Source of the DNA: Citrobacter amalonaticus
GTDB lineage: Bacteria; Pseudomonadota; Gammaproteobacteria; Enterobacterales; Enterobacteriaceae
Assembly (NCBI RefSeq): GCF_018252635.1
Contig: NZ_JAGTXM010000001.1
Span: 310,122 to 374,121, forward strand
Direction of reading: 5' to 3'
DNA: 64,000 nt
Of this stretch, positions 25,292-34,669 are shown in pieces (position 1 is the first letter of the stretch; every line of letters starts with the position of its first letter). The notes beneath the pieces are model-generated. The model did no database searches. It had not been told where the DNA came from and saw nothing but the letters and a program-made list of their open reading frames with translations. A program made the position numbers and the translations under genes.

Positions 25292-25303
25292 GGGAACGTT
25301 CCC
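25292..25303. promoter_or_regulatory. Candidate TreR operator
   Basis: GGGAACGTTCCC, perfect 12-bp palindrome with the central CG of LacI-family operators, 77 bp before treB. Confidence 0.75.
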
Positions 25304-25354
25304 GAAACGCAGCGAAGATCACAAATTATCGTTCAGAAAGCGATCGGCAATGAT

Positions 25355-26302
25355 TCAGGAAAGGGTGGATGGAATGACGATCTGGCGCAGATCGCTGCGT
25401 CCGTTGATCTGCTCGATCAACTGGGACGCCGCCTGACGTCCGGCTTCAGCATAGCCAGGATCGACCGTGACGATCTCCGGATGCAGGAATTTCATTAGCG
25501 GCGTATTACCGACGCTCGCCAGTTGCAGGTTATCGATCCGCTGTTCCTGCAAATACTTACTGGCACCGAGAGCGAGAGTATCCGTGGCGCAGACCAGCGC
25601 GGTCGTGTCTGGTGTGATGACGCTTGCGGCATGCTCATAGCCTTGCTTCATCGCCAGACCCGGCAGGGCCGCGACGGGATGCAACTTATGCTGTTTGCAA
25701 AACGCGAGATAGGCGTCATGGCGGCGTTTCCCGGTGGTGACGTCACTGTGCGGCACACCGAGAAAACTGATGTTGCGATGTCCCTGGTCGTACAGGCGCT
25801 GCATCAGGATTTTAATCGCCCCGTCGTCATCGTAGCAGACGGAGGCAAAGCCTTTCGCATCGCGTGCCAGCAGCACCAACGATGCCTGCCACGGGGCGAT
25901 CATCGCGTCGGTGATGCCGGTAAAACCGAACAACACCACACCGTCGATATTACGGCGTTTCAGCATGCCTAAGTGTTCTTCCACTTTTTCCGGGGAAAAT
26001 TGACTTTCCATCATGATCGGATCGTATCCCTGCTCATAAAACACCGGCAGCATCGTCTGTACGGCAAGATTTTCTGACAGGGAGTCGAGGCGGGTCACAA
26101 TGATGGCGACCACTTTATCGCTCTGGCCGCGCATGGCGCGAGCTGAACGGGAGGGGGAAAATCCGTGCTGATTCATCACTGCTTCGACACGCTCGCGAGT
26201 CCGTTCACTGACGCCGCTTTCGTTGTTCAGCACTCGGGAAACGGTGGATTTCCCCACGCCGCTTAAGCGGGCGATGTCTTTAATAGTCAGCCGATTTTGC
26301 AT
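25355..26302 (-). CDS. treR: Trehalose operon repressor, LacI family
   Basis: Represses treBC; in E. coli the inducer is trehalose 6-phosphate. The 315-residue protein has the N-terminal HTH KDIARLSGVGKSTVSRVLN (residues 8-26), a hinge helix near 50-58 (PSRSARAMRGQ), and a periplasmic-binding-like core. It lies upstream of treB in the same direction with a 139-bp gap holding the operator. Length matches E. coli TreR. Confidence 0.96.
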   Translation of the reverse strand: MQNRLTIKDIARLSGVGKSTVSRVLNNESGVSERTRERVEAVMNQHGFSPSRSARAMRGQSDKVVAIIVTRLDSLSENLAVQTMLPVFYEQGYDPIMMESQFSPEKVEEHLGMLKRRNIDGVVLFGFTGITDAMIAPWQASLVLLARDAKGFASVCYDDDGAIKILMQRLYDQGHRNISFLGVPHSDVTTGKRRHDAYLAFCKQHKLHPVAALPGLAMKQGYEHAASVITPDTTALVCATDTLALGASKYLQEQRIDNLQLASVGNTPLMKFLHPEIVTVDPGYAEAGRQAASQLIEQINGRSDLRQIVIPSTLS

Positions 26303-26454
26303 CCTGTTTTCCCGTGGTACGCAGCAAAAGATGATAAGAGGGTAACTTTACTTATAGAAACCTCAATGGGCAAAGTCTGGTTTATACACATCATCCTTCA
26401 CGCTGCCTCTGTGCCGTTTATTCATTTCTGCCGGATGCAAGCCGAATAATTTTG

Positions 26455-26471
26455 TGTATATGTTTTGTTTA
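26455..26471 (+). promoter_or_regulatory. PhoP box of the mgtA promoter
   Basis: TGTATA-N5-TGTTTA, the direct repeat bound by PhoP (consensus (T/G)GTTTA-N5-(T/G)GTTTA), one mismatch. A TATTAT-like -10 follows about 12 bp downstream, the usual spacing. Confidence 0.8.
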
Positions 26472-26494
26472 ATTACCGGGGGTTATTATAACGC

Positions 26495-26763
26495 TATAAA
26501 TGCCACAAATATTATGATCTACAACTTATAATTTGTGGGCTAACTCATTCAATTACCGGAGGCTTTATGGATCCCGATCCCACCCCTCTCCCGAAATGGA
26601 GAACACGCGCTTTCCGGTAAGCCTGCCTTTCGCTGTCTTACCGGTGATGTAAGACAGTGACGCATTAACGTCCCTGTTTAAAAATTATGTACCTGTCAGG
26701 TAAGGCTTTGCCACGCCTGAAGGATATTTCTGCGCCCGTCTTGTAGGCGCGGAGGGACTGCCT
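26495..26763 (+). promoter_or_regulatory. mgtA leader RNA (Mg2+-responsive)
   Basis: About 265 nt between the PhoP-dependent promoter and mgtA, containing mgtL and the downstream region with complementary segments such as TCCGGTAAGCC and CTTACCGGTG that can pair alternatively. Left end is estimated from the -10 position. Function is taken from the Salmonella mgtA riboswitch. Confidence 0.75.
26567..26620 (+). CDS. mgtL: MgtL leader peptide
   Basis: A 17-codon ORF, MDPDPTPLPKWRTRAFR, with a GGAGG ribosome site just upstream. Proline codons cluster at the start as in E. coli and Salmonella mgtL, where slow or aborted translation under low proline or low Mg2+ changes leader folding and lets transcription continue into mgtA. 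Confidence 0.9.
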   Translation: MDPDPTPLPKWRTRAFR

Positions 26764-29472
26764 ATGTTTAAAAATATCACTCGCCAGCTGTTTGCCCGGC
26801 TTGGCCGCCATCTGCCCGCTCGCCTGGTGCATCGCGATCCGTTGCCTGACGCAAAAACCCTTGCGGTCGGCGCGATACCTTCAACGCTGAGCGAGCATTG
26901 CCTGAAAGTGGCCGTGATGGATGAAAAGACGTTATGGAAAACGTTTGATGCGCATCCGGAAGGACTCAATACGGCAGAGGTGAACGCCGCCCGCGAAAAG
27001 CACGGTGAAAACCTTCTGCCTACCCAGAAGCCGTCACCGTGGTGGAAACACCTGTGGGTCTGTTATCGCAACCCTTTCAATATCTTGCTGACCCTTCTGG
27101 GAGCGATCTCGTATGCCACGGAAGATCTGTTCGCGGCCGGGGTGATCGCCCTGATGGTGGCGATCTCCACGCTGCTTAACTTTGTCCAGGAAGCACGCTC
27201 CACTAAAGCGGCTGATGCGCTGAAAGCGATGGTCAGCAACACCTCGACGGTGCTGCGGGTCATCAATGAGAAAGGAGAAAACGGCTGGGTTGAGCTGCCA
27301 GGCGATCAACTGGTGCCCGGTGACATCATCAAGCTGTCGGCGGGGGACATGATCCCCGCCGATCTGCGGGTCATTCAGGCGCGAGACCTGTTTGTCGCCC
27401 AGGCGTCGTTAACCGGTGAATCGCTGCCGGTGGAGAAAGTCGCGCATACCCGCGAAACCCGTCAGAGCAACCCGCTTGAGTGCGACACTCTGTGCTTTAT
27501 GGGGACGAATGTGGTGAGCGGCACGGCGCAGGCGATGGTGATCGCCACCGGTGCGCATACCTGGTTTGGTCAACTGGCGGGCCGCGTCAGCGAACAGGAA
27601 AGCGAGCAAAACGCTTTCCAGAAAGGGATCAGCCGCGTCAGTATGCTGTTGATCCGCTTTATGCTGGTGATGGCGCCAGTGGTGCTGCTCATCAACGGTT
27701 ATACCAAAGGCGACTGGTGGGAAGCGGCGCTGTTTGCGCTCTCTGTCGCCGTGGGCCTGACGCCGGAAATGCTGCCGATGATTGTCACCTCGACGCTGGC
27801 GCGCGGTGCGGTGAAACTGTCGAAGCAAAAAGTGATCGTCAAACATCTGGATGCCATTCAGAACTTCGGCGCGATGGACGTTCTGTGCACGGATAAAACC
27901 GGCACGCTGACCCAGGATAAAATCGTGCTGGAGAATCATACGGATATCTCCGGCAAGCCCAGTGAGCGCGTTCTGCATGCTGCATGGCTGAACAGCCATT
28001 ACCAGACCGGACTGAAAAACCTGCTCGATACCGCCGTGCTGGAAGGCGTGGATGAAGGAGCTGCGCGCACGTTGTCTACCCGCTGGCAGAAAATTGATGA
28101 GATCCCGTTTGATTTCGAGCGTCGTCGGATGTCGGTGGTGGTGGCTGAAGCGACGGATGTGCATCAACTGGTGTGCAAAGGCGCGTTACAGGAGATCATC
28201 AGCGTTTGTACGCAGGTGCGTCATAACGGCGAAATTGTCCCACTCGATGACAACATGCTGCGCCGGGTTAAGCGCGTGACCGATACGCTGAACCGTCAGG
28301 GGCTGCGCGTTGTCGCCGTGGCGACCAAATACCTGCCGGCACGGGAAGGTGATTACCAACGCATTGATGAAGCCGATCTGATCCTTGAGGGTTATATCGC
28401 CTTCCTCGATCCGCCGAAGGAAACGACCGCGCCTGCTCTGAAGGCGCTGAAAGCCAGTGGCATCACGGTGAAGATCCTGACCGGCGACAGCGAGCTGGTG
28501 GCCGCGAAGGTGTGTCATGAGGTAGGCCTGGACGCCGGAGAGGTGATTGTCGGCAATGAGATCGAAGGTATGAGCGACGACGCGCTGGCCGCATTGGCTC
28601 AGCATACTACGCTGTTCGCACGCCTGACGCCGATACATAAAGAGCGGATCGTCCGGCTACTCAGGCGTGAAGGGCACGTGGTGGGCTTTATGGGCGATGG
28701 AATTAACGACGCGCCAGCGCTACGTGCGGCGGATATTGGCATCTCGGTGGATGGTGCGGTTGATATCGCCCGTGAAGCGGCCGATATCATCCTGCTGGAA
28801 AAGAGCCTGATGGTGCTGGAAGAGGGCGTGATTGAAGGACGCCGTACGTTCTCCAATATGTTGAAGTACATCAAAATGACCGCCAGTTCTAACTTTGGCA
28901 ACGTCTTTAGTGTACTGGTGGCAAGTGCCTTTTTGCCGTTCCTGCCCATGTTGCCGCTGCACTTGCTGATTCAGAACCTGTTGTATGATGTGTCCCAGGT
29001 GGCGATCCCGTTTGATAACGTTGATGATGAGCAGATCCAAAAACCACAGCGCTGGAATCCGGCGGATTTAGGTCGCTTTATGCTCTTCTTTGGCCCGATC
29101 AGCTCCATCTTCGACATTCTGACGTTCTGTCTGATGTGGTGGGTATTTCACGCCAACGTGCCGGAGGCGCAAACGCTGTTCCAGTCTGGCTGGTTTGTGG
29201 TGGGACTGCTGTCGCAAACGCTGATTGTGCATATGATTCGTACACGTCGTGTACCGTTCATTCAGAGTCGCGCCGCCTGGCCGCTGATGCTGATGACGCT
29301 GGTGGTGATGGTTGTGGGAATTGCGCTGCCGTTCTCACCGCTGGCAGGTTATCTGCAATTGCAGGCGTTACCGCTGAGTTATTTCCCCTGGTTGGTGGCG
29401 ATTCTGGCGGGATATATGACGTTAACGCAACTGGTCAAAGGTTTTTATAGCCGCCGCTACGGCTGGCAGTAA
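26764..29472 (+). CDS. mgtA: Mg2+-importing P-type ATPase
   Basis: P3B-type ATPase moving Mg2+ into the cytoplasm. The 902-residue protein has the phosphorylation motif DKTGTLT (Asp near residue 377), the actuator motif SLTGES near 217, the hinge GDGINDAPAL near 646, and ten membrane segments with the usual P3B C-terminal set. Preceded by the PhoP box and mgtL leader, so low Mg2+ induction is expected. Ends at a strong terminator. Confidence 0.97.
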   Translation: MFKNITRQLFARLGRHLPARLVHRDPLPDAKTLAVGAIPSTLSEHCLKVAVMDEKTLWKTFDAHPEGLNTAEVNAAREKHGENLLPTQKPSPWWKHLWVCYRNPFNILLTLLGAISYATEDLFAAGVIALMVAISTLLNFVQEARSTKAADALKAMVSNTSTVLRVINEKGENGWVELPGDQLVPGDIIKLSAGDMIPADLRVIQARDLFVAQASLTGESLPVEKVAHTRETRQSNPLECDTLCFMGTNVVSGTAQAMVIATGAHTWFGQLAGRVSEQESEQNAFQKGISRVSMLLIRFMLVMAPVVLLINGYTKGDWWEAALFALSVAVGLTPEMLPMIVTSTLARGAVKLSKQKVIVKHLDAIQNFGAMDVLCTDKTGTLTQDKIVLENHTDISGKPSERVLHAAWLNSHYQTGLKNLLDTAVLEGVDEGAARTLSTRWQKIDEIPFDFERRRMSVVVAEATDVHQLVCKGALQEIISVCTQVRHNGEIVPLDDNMLRRVKRVTDTLNRQGLRVVAVATKYLPAREGDYQRIDEADLILEGYIAFLDPPKETTAPALKALKASGITVKILTGDSELVAAKVCHEVGLDAGEVIVGNEIEGMSDDALAALAQHTTLFARLTPIHKERIVRLLRREGHVVGFMGDGINDAPALRAADIGISVDGAVDIAREAADIILLEKSLMVLEEGVIEGRRTFSNMLKYIKMTASSNFGNVFSVLVASAFLPFLPMLPLHLLIQNLLYDVSQVAIPFDNVDDEQIQKPQRWNPADLGRFMLFFGPISSIFDILTFCLMWWVFHANVPEAQTLFQSGWFVVGLLSQTLIVHMIRTRRVPFIQSRAAWPLMLMTLVVMVVGIALPFSPLAGYLQLQALPLSYFPWLVAILAGYMTLTQLVKGFYSRRYGWQ

Positions 29473-29480
29473 AAAAATAA

Positions 29481-29505
29481 TGGCTGCTTCGGCAGCCATT
29501 TTTCT
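29481..29505 (+). terminator. mgtA terminator
   Basis: TGGCTGC, TTCG tetraloop, GCAGCCA (29481-29498) followed by TTTTTCTTTT. Classic intrinsic terminator. Confidence 0.92.
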
Positions 29506-29827
29506 TTTCATCGCGCAAGAATATATTCTTTCCCTCCATCGTGTTTTATTTTTTTTGAAAAACTAAAGAGGTGTGGTTGATCACAATTTTAGGCCTCTTC
29601 AGAACATCTTTTTTCCAGGAAAAAGACCTTCATTGCAAAAATGAAACAGCGTGCTAAAAAAAATTCCATCCGTCGTCATTTTATGAACATAATCATCGTA
29701 ATAATTTGTTACACCGACGAGTCTGCCTGGGTAACGTCATTCCTTACTGTCCCTTTTAATTAAGGCAGTCCTCTATCCTGCAAGTCGTTTGTATTAATGA
29801 AAATTATAAACCTCTGGAGATGGAAAA
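29506..29827. other. AT-rich gap between mgtA and the TRAP operon
   Basis: Must hold the TRAP promoter. A near-palindrome TCTTTTTTCCAGGAAAAAGA at 29608-29627 is the most obvious candidate operator. TGTGGTTGATCACA near 29571 resembles a CRP site but its half-sites are 2 bp too close. No regulator gene adjoins the transporter. No gene seen. Confidence 0.5.
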
Positions 29828-30805
29828 ATGAAACTGACCAAAACGTTGTTAAACCTGTGCATGGGTACTGCTTTAGTGATGGCGGCTCAGGCGGCGTCTG
29901 CGCAAACGCTGCGTGCGGCCGATGTCCATCCGGCGGATTATCCGAACGTGGTCGCGGTGAAGCATATGGGCGAAAAACTCAGCGCCGCTACCGACGGGCG
30001 TCTGGATATTAAAACCTTCCCGGGCGGTGTGCTGGGCGATGAAAAGCAGATGATTGAACAGGCGCAACTGGGCGCGATCGATATTATCCGCGTGTCGATG
30101 TCTCCAGTTGCCGCAATATTGCCAGAGATTAACGTCTTTACGCTGCCCTATATCTTCCGTGATGAAGATCACCTGCACAAAGTGCTGGACGGGGCGATTG
30201 GTCAGGAAATTGGCGACAGGCTGACCGCAAACAGTCAGTCCCGACTGGTGTTTCTCGGCTGGATGGATGCCGGCACGCGTAACCTGATTACCAAGGATCC
30301 GGTCGTGAAACCGGAAGACCTGAAAGGGATGAAAATCCGCGTTCAGACCAGCCCGGTATCGCTCGATGCGTTAAAAGCGATGGGCGCGAATGCGATCGCC
30401 ATGGGGACCAGCGAGGTGTTCAGCGGGATGCAGACCGGGGTTATCGATGGCACGGAAAATAACCCACCGACCTTTGTTGCACATAACTATCTGCCGGTTG
30501 CCAAAAATTACACCTGGAGTAAGCATTTCATTATTCCTGAACTGTTCCTGTTTTCAAAAGCCAAGTGGGACAAGCTGAAAAAAGAAGATCAGGAATTAAT
30601 TATTAAACTGGCGAAAGAAGCGCAAATGGAGCAGCGTCAACTCTGGGAAGCATATAACGCGAAATCACTGGAGACGATGAAGGCGAATGGTGTGAACTTT
30701 CATGATATCGATACGGACTATTTCTATAAAGCTACACAGCCTGTCCGGGATCAATACGGTAAAGACCACCAGGATTTGATCAAGCGAATTCAGGATGTGA
30801 AGTAA
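29828..30805 (+). CDS. TRAP transporter substrate-binding protein, DctP family
   Basis: Periplasmic binding protein that delivers a carboxylate-type substrate to the DctQM membrane pair. The 325-residue protein has a signal peptide (MKLTKTLLNLCMGTALVM, cleavage after ASA near residue 25). Family features: KMRVQTSP-like MKIRVQTSPVSLDALKAMGA near 168-187, with the Arg that usually binds substrate carboxylate, and GVIDGTENNP near 207. RBS GGAGATGG precedes the ATG. Substrate unknown; C4-dicarboxylates or sugar acids are typical. Confidence 0.9.
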   Translation: MKLTKTLLNLCMGTALVMAAQAASAQTLRAADVHPADYPNVVAVKHMGEKLSAATDGRLDIKTFPGGVLGDEKQMIEQAQLGAIDIIRVSMSPVAAILPEINVFTLPYIFRDEDHLHKVLDGAIGQEIGDRLTANSQSRLVFLGWMDAGTRNLITKDPVVKPEDLKGMKIRVQTSPVSLDALKAMGANAIAMGTSEVFSGMQTGVIDGTENNPPTFVAHNYLPVAKNYTWSKHFIIPELFLFSKAKWDKLKKEDQELIIKLAKEAQMEQRQLWEAYNAKSLETMKANGVNFHDIDTDYFYKATQPVRDQYGKDHQDLIKRIQDVK

Positions 30806-30810
30806 TTCGT

Positions 30811-30838
30811 CAGGCGGGTGACGGAGGTCATCCGCCTG
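30811..30838 (+). other. Hairpin between the TRAP dctP and dctQ genes
   Basis: CAGGCGG (30811-30817) pairs with CCGCCTG (30832-30838), extended inside by TGA/TCA. Likely protects the dctP message, so more binding protein is made than membrane subunits. Confidence 0.65.
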
Positions 30839-30862
30839 AATCAGTTATTCGTCGAGGTGATA

Positions 30863-31375
30863 ATGATGGGTGAATGTTATTCATCGGTAATGGATGTGCT
30901 GTACCGAATTTCAATGTGGATTGCCGGGTTGGCTTTATTGGTGATGGTGGCGGTTATACCCGTAGGGATATTTGCGCGCTATGTCATGAACAGTGCACTG
31001 TCATGGCCGGAGCCAGTCGCCATATTATGTATGGTGACGTTCACCTTTATCGGTGCGGCGGTCAGTTACCGCGCGGGGTCGCATATTGCTGTCAGCATGG
31101 TGACCGATCGTCTTGGTGAAATGGGGCGGCGGATCTGTTTTATTGGCGCCGATCTGATGCTGCTGGCGATCAGTATTTTTATTCTTTGGTACGGCTCGAC
31201 GCTCTGTTACGAGTTATGGCAACAACCCGTGGCGGAATTCCCCATTTTGACTGCCGGGGAAAACTATCTTCCACTCCCTATTGGTTCGGCGATCACGCTG
31301 CTTTTCATCATCGAAAAGATCTGCCGTGGCGATCAGTATCAACGTCCCGTTGTCATGCTGGGTTCAACCAGTTGA
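30863..31375 (+). CDS. TRAP transporter small membrane subunit, DctQ family
   Basis: About 170 residues with four membrane segments (approximately residues 14-35, 45-65, 85-105 and 130-150 from the chosen start). WPEPVAILCMVTFTFIGAA carries the DctQ family pattern. ATG 30863 is chosen because GAGGTGA lies 3-5 nt upstream; the frame also has a GTG at 30818, but that lies inside the intercistronic hairpin. An ATG at 30866 is equally possible. Confidence 0.85.
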   Translation: MMGECYSSVMDVLYRISMWIAGLALLVMVAVIPVGIFARYVMNSALSWPEPVAILCMVTFTFIGAAVSYRAGSHIAVSMVTDRLGEMGRRICFIGADLMLLAISIFILWYGSTLCYELWQQPVAEFPILTAGENYLPLPIGSAITLLFIIEKICRGDQYQRPVVMLGSTS

Positions 31376-31405
31376 TGAGCGAACCGACTTCATAGGGGAA
31401 AGCAA

Positions 31406-32692
31406 ATGGATGCATTTATTCTCGTTTTTACGCTCGGCATCATGCTGGCGATTGGGGTGCCGGTCGCGTACGCGGTGGGGATCAGCGCGATCGTTGGGGC
31501 ATGGTATATCGATATCCCGCTTGAAGCGGTGATGATCCAGTTAACCAACGGTGTGAACAAATTTTCGCTGCTGGCGATCCCGTTCTTTATTCTGGCCGGG
31601 GCTATTATGGCGGAGGGGGGGATTGCGCGGCGGTTAGTAAACTTCGCCTATATCTTTGTTGGCTTCATTCGCGGCGGCCTGTCGCTGGTGAACATTGTGG
31701 CGTCGACCTTCTTTGGCGCGATCTCAGGATCGTCGGTGGCGGATACCGCATCGATCGGTTCGGTGATGATCCCCGAAATGGATAAGAAAGGCTATCCGCG
31801 TGACTTCGCCGCCGCGGTCACCGCCAGCGGTTCCGTGCAGGCCATCCTGACGCCGCCCAGCCATAACTCGGTGATCTACTCGCTGGCGACGGGCGGTACG
31901 GTGTCGATTGCCGCGCTGTTTATTGCCGGGATCCTGCCAGGACTGTTGCTGAGTTTCACCCTGATGGTGATGTGCGTGGGCTTTGCCCATAAGCGCGGCT
32001 ACCCGAAAGGGGAGCGTGTGCCGTTCCGACAGGCGCTAAAGATTTTTCTCGATACGCTGTGGGGGCTGATGACGGTCGTCATCATTATGGGCGGGATCCT
32101 TTCCGGTATCTTCACCGCGACGGAGTCGGCGGCAATCGCCTGCCTCTGGGCGTTCTTTGTCACCATGTTTATATACCGCGACTACAAATGGTCTGAACTG
32201 CCGAAGCTGATGTATCGCACGGTGAAGACGGTGACTATTGTGATGATCCTGATCGGTTTTGCTGCGGCATTTGGCGCCATCATGACGTACATGCAGCTAC
32301 CGATGCGCATTACCGAAGCCTTTACCAGCATCTCGGATAACAAGTATGTCATCCTGATGTGCATTAACATCATGCTGTTACTGATCGGTACGCTGATGGA
32401 CATGGCGCCGCTGATCCTGATCCTGACCCCTGTGCTGCTGCCGGTCACCAACGCGCTCGGCATTGACCCGGTACATTTCGGGATGATTATGCTGGTGAAC
32501 CTGGGGATTGGCCTGATTACGCCGCCGGTAGGGTCGGTGCTGTTTGTTGCCAGTGCGGTGAGTAAACAGAAGATAGAGCAGGTGGTGAAGGCGATGCTAC
32601 CGTTCTATGCGGTGCTTTTCCTGGTACTGATGCTGGTGACTTATATTCCGGAGATTTCGTTGTTCCTGCCGAAATTCTTTGGCGTGATGTAA
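31406..32692 (+). CDS. TRAP transporter large membrane subunit, DctM family
   Basis: The Na+-coupled transport subunit, 428 residues with about twelve membrane segments. Family motifs: GISAIVGAWYIDIP near residue 29, GAISGSSVADTASIGSVM near 107, GYPRDFAAAVTASGSVQAIL near 131, and LGIGLITPPVGSVLFV near 370. Gap to dctQ is 30 bp. Closes the three-gene operon, ending at a bidirectional terminator shared with ridA. No linked enzyme or regulator genes. Confidence 0.93.
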   Translation: MDAFILVFTLGIMLAIGVPVAYAVGISAIVGAWYIDIPLEAVMIQLTNGVNKFSLLAIPFFILAGAIMAEGGIARRLVNFAYIFVGFIRGGLSLVNIVASTFFGAISGSSVADTASIGSVMIPEMDKKGYPRDFAAAVTASGSVQAILTPPSHNSVIYSLATGGTVSIAALFIAGILPGLLLSFTLMVMCVGFAHKRGYPKGERVPFRQALKIFLDTLWGLMTVVIIMGGILSGIFTATESAAIACLWAFFVTMFIYRDYKWSELPKLMYRTVKTVTIVMILIGFAAAFGAIMTYMQLPMRITEAFTSISDNKYVILMCINIMLLLIGTLMDMAPLILILTPVLLPVTNALGIDPVHFGMIMLVNLGIGLITPPVGSVLFVASAVSKQKIEQVVKAMLPFYAVLFLVLMLVTYIPEISLFLPKFFGVM

Positions 32693-32710
32693 GGGGATCG
32701 CAGTGACAAA

Positions 32711-32739
32711 AATCCGGGCAGAAATGCCCGGATTTTTTT
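32711..32739. terminator. Bidirectional terminator between TRAP operon and ridA
   Basis: AATCCGGGCA, GAAA, TGCCCGGATT (32711-32734), flanked by A run on the left and T run on the right, so it can serve both convergent units. Confidence 0.93.
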
Positions 32740-32744
32740 ATCCC

Positions 32745-33131
32745 TTAACGACGAACGGCGATCGCTTCGATCTCGATCTTCACGTCTTTTGGCAGACGCG
32801 CTACTTCCACACAGGAACGAGCCGGGAAGGTGGCGTTATGTTCGGTGAAGAATGCTTCATAGGTGGCGTTGACGGTCGCGAAATCGTTCAGATCTTTGAC
32901 AAACACAGTCGTTTTCACAATGTCGCCGACTTTCAGGCCAGCGGCTTCTACGATAGCTTTCACGTTTTCCAGTGACTGACGCGCCTGAGCGGAGACGTCG
33001 TCCGACACGCTGCCGGTTTTCGGGTCAACCGGGATCTGGCCGGAAGTAATGATCATGCTGCCCAGATCAACGCCCTGAACATATGGACCGATAGCTGCGG
33101 GTGCATTTTCCGTCGCGATAGTTTTGCTCAT
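32745..33131 (-). CDS. ridA: 2-iminobutanoate/2-iminopropanoate deaminase RidA
   Basis: Hydrolyses reactive enamine/imine intermediates released by PLP dehydratases such as IlvA. The 128-residue trimeric YjgF-family protein has the signature PARSCVEVARLPKDVKIEIE near residue 103-122, with the substrate-binding Arg (R105), and the IITSGQIPVDP strand near 27. Located beside pyrBI as in E. coli. Length equals E. coli RidA. Confidence 0.97.
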   Translation of the reverse strand: MSKTIATENAPAAIGPYVQGVDLGSMIITSGQIPVDPKTGSVSDDVSAQARQSLENVKAIVEAAGLKVGDIVKTTVFVKDLNDFATVNATYEAFFTEHNATFPARSCVEVARLPKDVKIEIEAIAVRR

Positions 33132-33207
33132 GATTTCTCCTGAAGTACAGCGGTAAAAGAATTTTCCCAGGTATTATAGGTAGCCAGGAATTTATAACCA
33201 ACCCTAA

Positions 33208-33669
33208 TTAGTTGGCTAGCACCACATAATGAGAAAACTCTTTTTCGCAGTATTTGCATTTGAGTGCGATGTCATCTACCCGTTTTTTCACTGCAAAGCT
33301 GGAAGAAACTGGCTCGGCGTGGCTGATGCAGTTACTGTTCGGGCAGACCAGTACGCTGTCGATGCGATCCGGCAGGCTTGGGCGCGATTTGCCCACCACT
33401 TCGTAGTTGTCGATACGGTTAACGGTGGCCTGCGGCGCGTACAGCGACAGTTGGTTAACCTGTTCGGCGGTCAGGAAGGTATTCTCAATTTTAATCAAGT
33501 CCTTACGGCCCATTTCACCGGAAGGCAGATTAAGGCCGATGGTGATGCGCTGGTCGGTTTCGGTCAGCTTGAACAGCGTCAGTAATTTAAAGCCGACTTG
33601 TGCGGGAATATGGTCGATTACGGTGCCGCATTTGATCGCTTCAACCTGCAGTTTATTATCGTGTGTCAT
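33208..33669 (-). CDS. pyrI: Aspartate carbamoyltransferase regulatory subunit
   Basis: Binds CTP/UTP/ATP and transmits allostery to PyrB. The 153-residue protein has the N-terminal nucleotide-binding domain ([16 protein letters not shown]) and a C-terminal zinc domain with four cysteines in CPNSNC near 109 and CKYC near 138. Follows pyrB by 14 bp. Length equals E. coli PyrI. Confidence 0.98.
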   Translation of the reverse strand: MTHDNKLQVEAIKCGTVIDHIPAQVGFKLLTLFKLTETDQRITIGLNLPSGEMGRKDLIKIENTFLTAEQVNQLSLYAPQATVNRIDNYEVVGKSRPSLPDRIDSVLVCPNSNCISHAEPVSSSFAVKKRVDDIALKCKYCEKEFSHYVVLAN

Positions 33670-33683
33670 CTCGTTATCTCCCC

Positions 33684-34619
33684 TTACAGTGCCAAATCGC
33701 GAGTCAGAACCAGTGCCAGTAACGCCTGGCGCGCAAAAATCCCATTGCCTGCCTGCTGGAAATACCAGGCGTGAGGCGTTTTATCCACGTCTGTGGCGAT
33801 TTCATCAATACGCGGCAGCGGATGCAGTACCTTCATGTTTTCCCGTGCTCCCGCCAGGTCGCTGGCGCGCAAAACAAACTGGGCCTTCACGTTGGCGTAT
33901 TCTGAAGGGTCCAGACGCTCTTTCTGTACACGGGTCATGTACAGAATATCCACTTCCGCCATCACCTCTTCGATAGAAGAGTGCAGGCTCCAGGCAATAC
34001 CTTTTTCGTCGAGCATATCGAGAATGTACTGCGGCATCGCCAGCGCATCCGGAGCGATGAAGTAGAAGCGGTTACCGTCAAATTTCGCCAGCGCCTGCGT
34101 CAGGGAGTGCACGGTGCGGCCATATTTCAGGTCGCCGACCATCGCCACATGCAGGTTGTTCAGACGCCCCTGCGTTTCCTGAATGGTGAACAGATCCAGC
34201 AGCGTCTGAGTCGGATGCTGGTTCGAACCGTCGCCGGCGTTCAGTACCGGCACGTTACCCGAGAATTCGGTCGCCAGACGCGCCGCGCCTTCCTGCGGGT
34301 GACGCATCACGATCGCGTCAACGTAGGTACTGATCACAGAAATGGTATCCGCCAGCGTCTCACCTTTTTTGCCCAGCGACGTGTTGGCGCTGTCGGAGAA
34401 GCCGACCACGCTGGCACCCAGGCGGTGCATGGAGGTTTCAAACGACAGGCGGGTACGGGTCGAGGCTTCAAAGAAGCAACTGGCAATTACCTTGTGTTTG
34501 AGCAGTTCCGGCTGTGGGTTCGCTTTTAATTTCGCCGCTGTCGCCAGCACCAGATTAAGGTCGTCGCGACTGAGGTCGTTTATGGAAATGATGTGTTTTT
34601 GATATAGCGGGTTAGCCAT
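33684..34619 (-). CDS. pyrB: Aspartate carbamoyltransferase catalytic subunit
   Basis: Forms carbamoyl aspartate, the first committed step of pyrimidine synthesis. The 311-residue protein has the carbamoyl-phosphate site [12 protein letters not shown] near residue 50, the 80s-loop SLGKKGETL near 81, HPTQTLLDL near 134, and HPLPR near 266. Start is ATG 34619 (MANPLYQKH); the frame continues eight codons upstream into the attenuator and is not used. Preceded by the pyrL leader. Confidence 0.98.
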   Translation of the reverse strand: MANPLYQKHIISINDLSRDDLNLVLATAAKLKANPQPELLKHKVIASCFFEASTRTRLSFETSMHRLGASVVGFSDSANTSLGKKGETLADTISVISTYVDAIVMRHPQEGAARLATEFSGNVPVLNAGDGSNQHPTQTLLDLFTIQETQGRLNNLHVAMVGDLKYGRTVHSLTQALAKFDGNRFYFIAPDALAMPQYILDMLDEKGIAWSLHSSIEEVMAEVDILYMTRVQKERLDPSEYANVKAQFVLRASDLAGARENMKVLHPLPRIDEIATDVDKTPHAWYFQQAGNGIFARQALLALVLTRDLAL

Positions 34620-34641
34620 GTTTATCTCCTGACGCCTGGGC

Positions 34642-34669
34642 AAAAAAAAAGCCCCTCATTTGAGGGGCT
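34642..34669 (-). terminator. pyrBI attenuator
   Basis: AGCCCCTCATTTGAGGGGCT (34650-34669), followed on the minus strand by a run of nine T. It overlaps the end of pyrL, as required for UTP-sensitive attenuation. Confidence 0.95.

Noticed and set aside
29571-29584. CRP-like TGTGGTTGATCACA upstream of the TRAP genes
   Set aside because: Half-sites are separated by 2 bp fewer than CRP needs.
33198-33215. CCAAC...GTTGG hairpin at the pyrI end
   Set aside because: Only 5 bp, overlaps the pyrI coding end, and lacks a T run.
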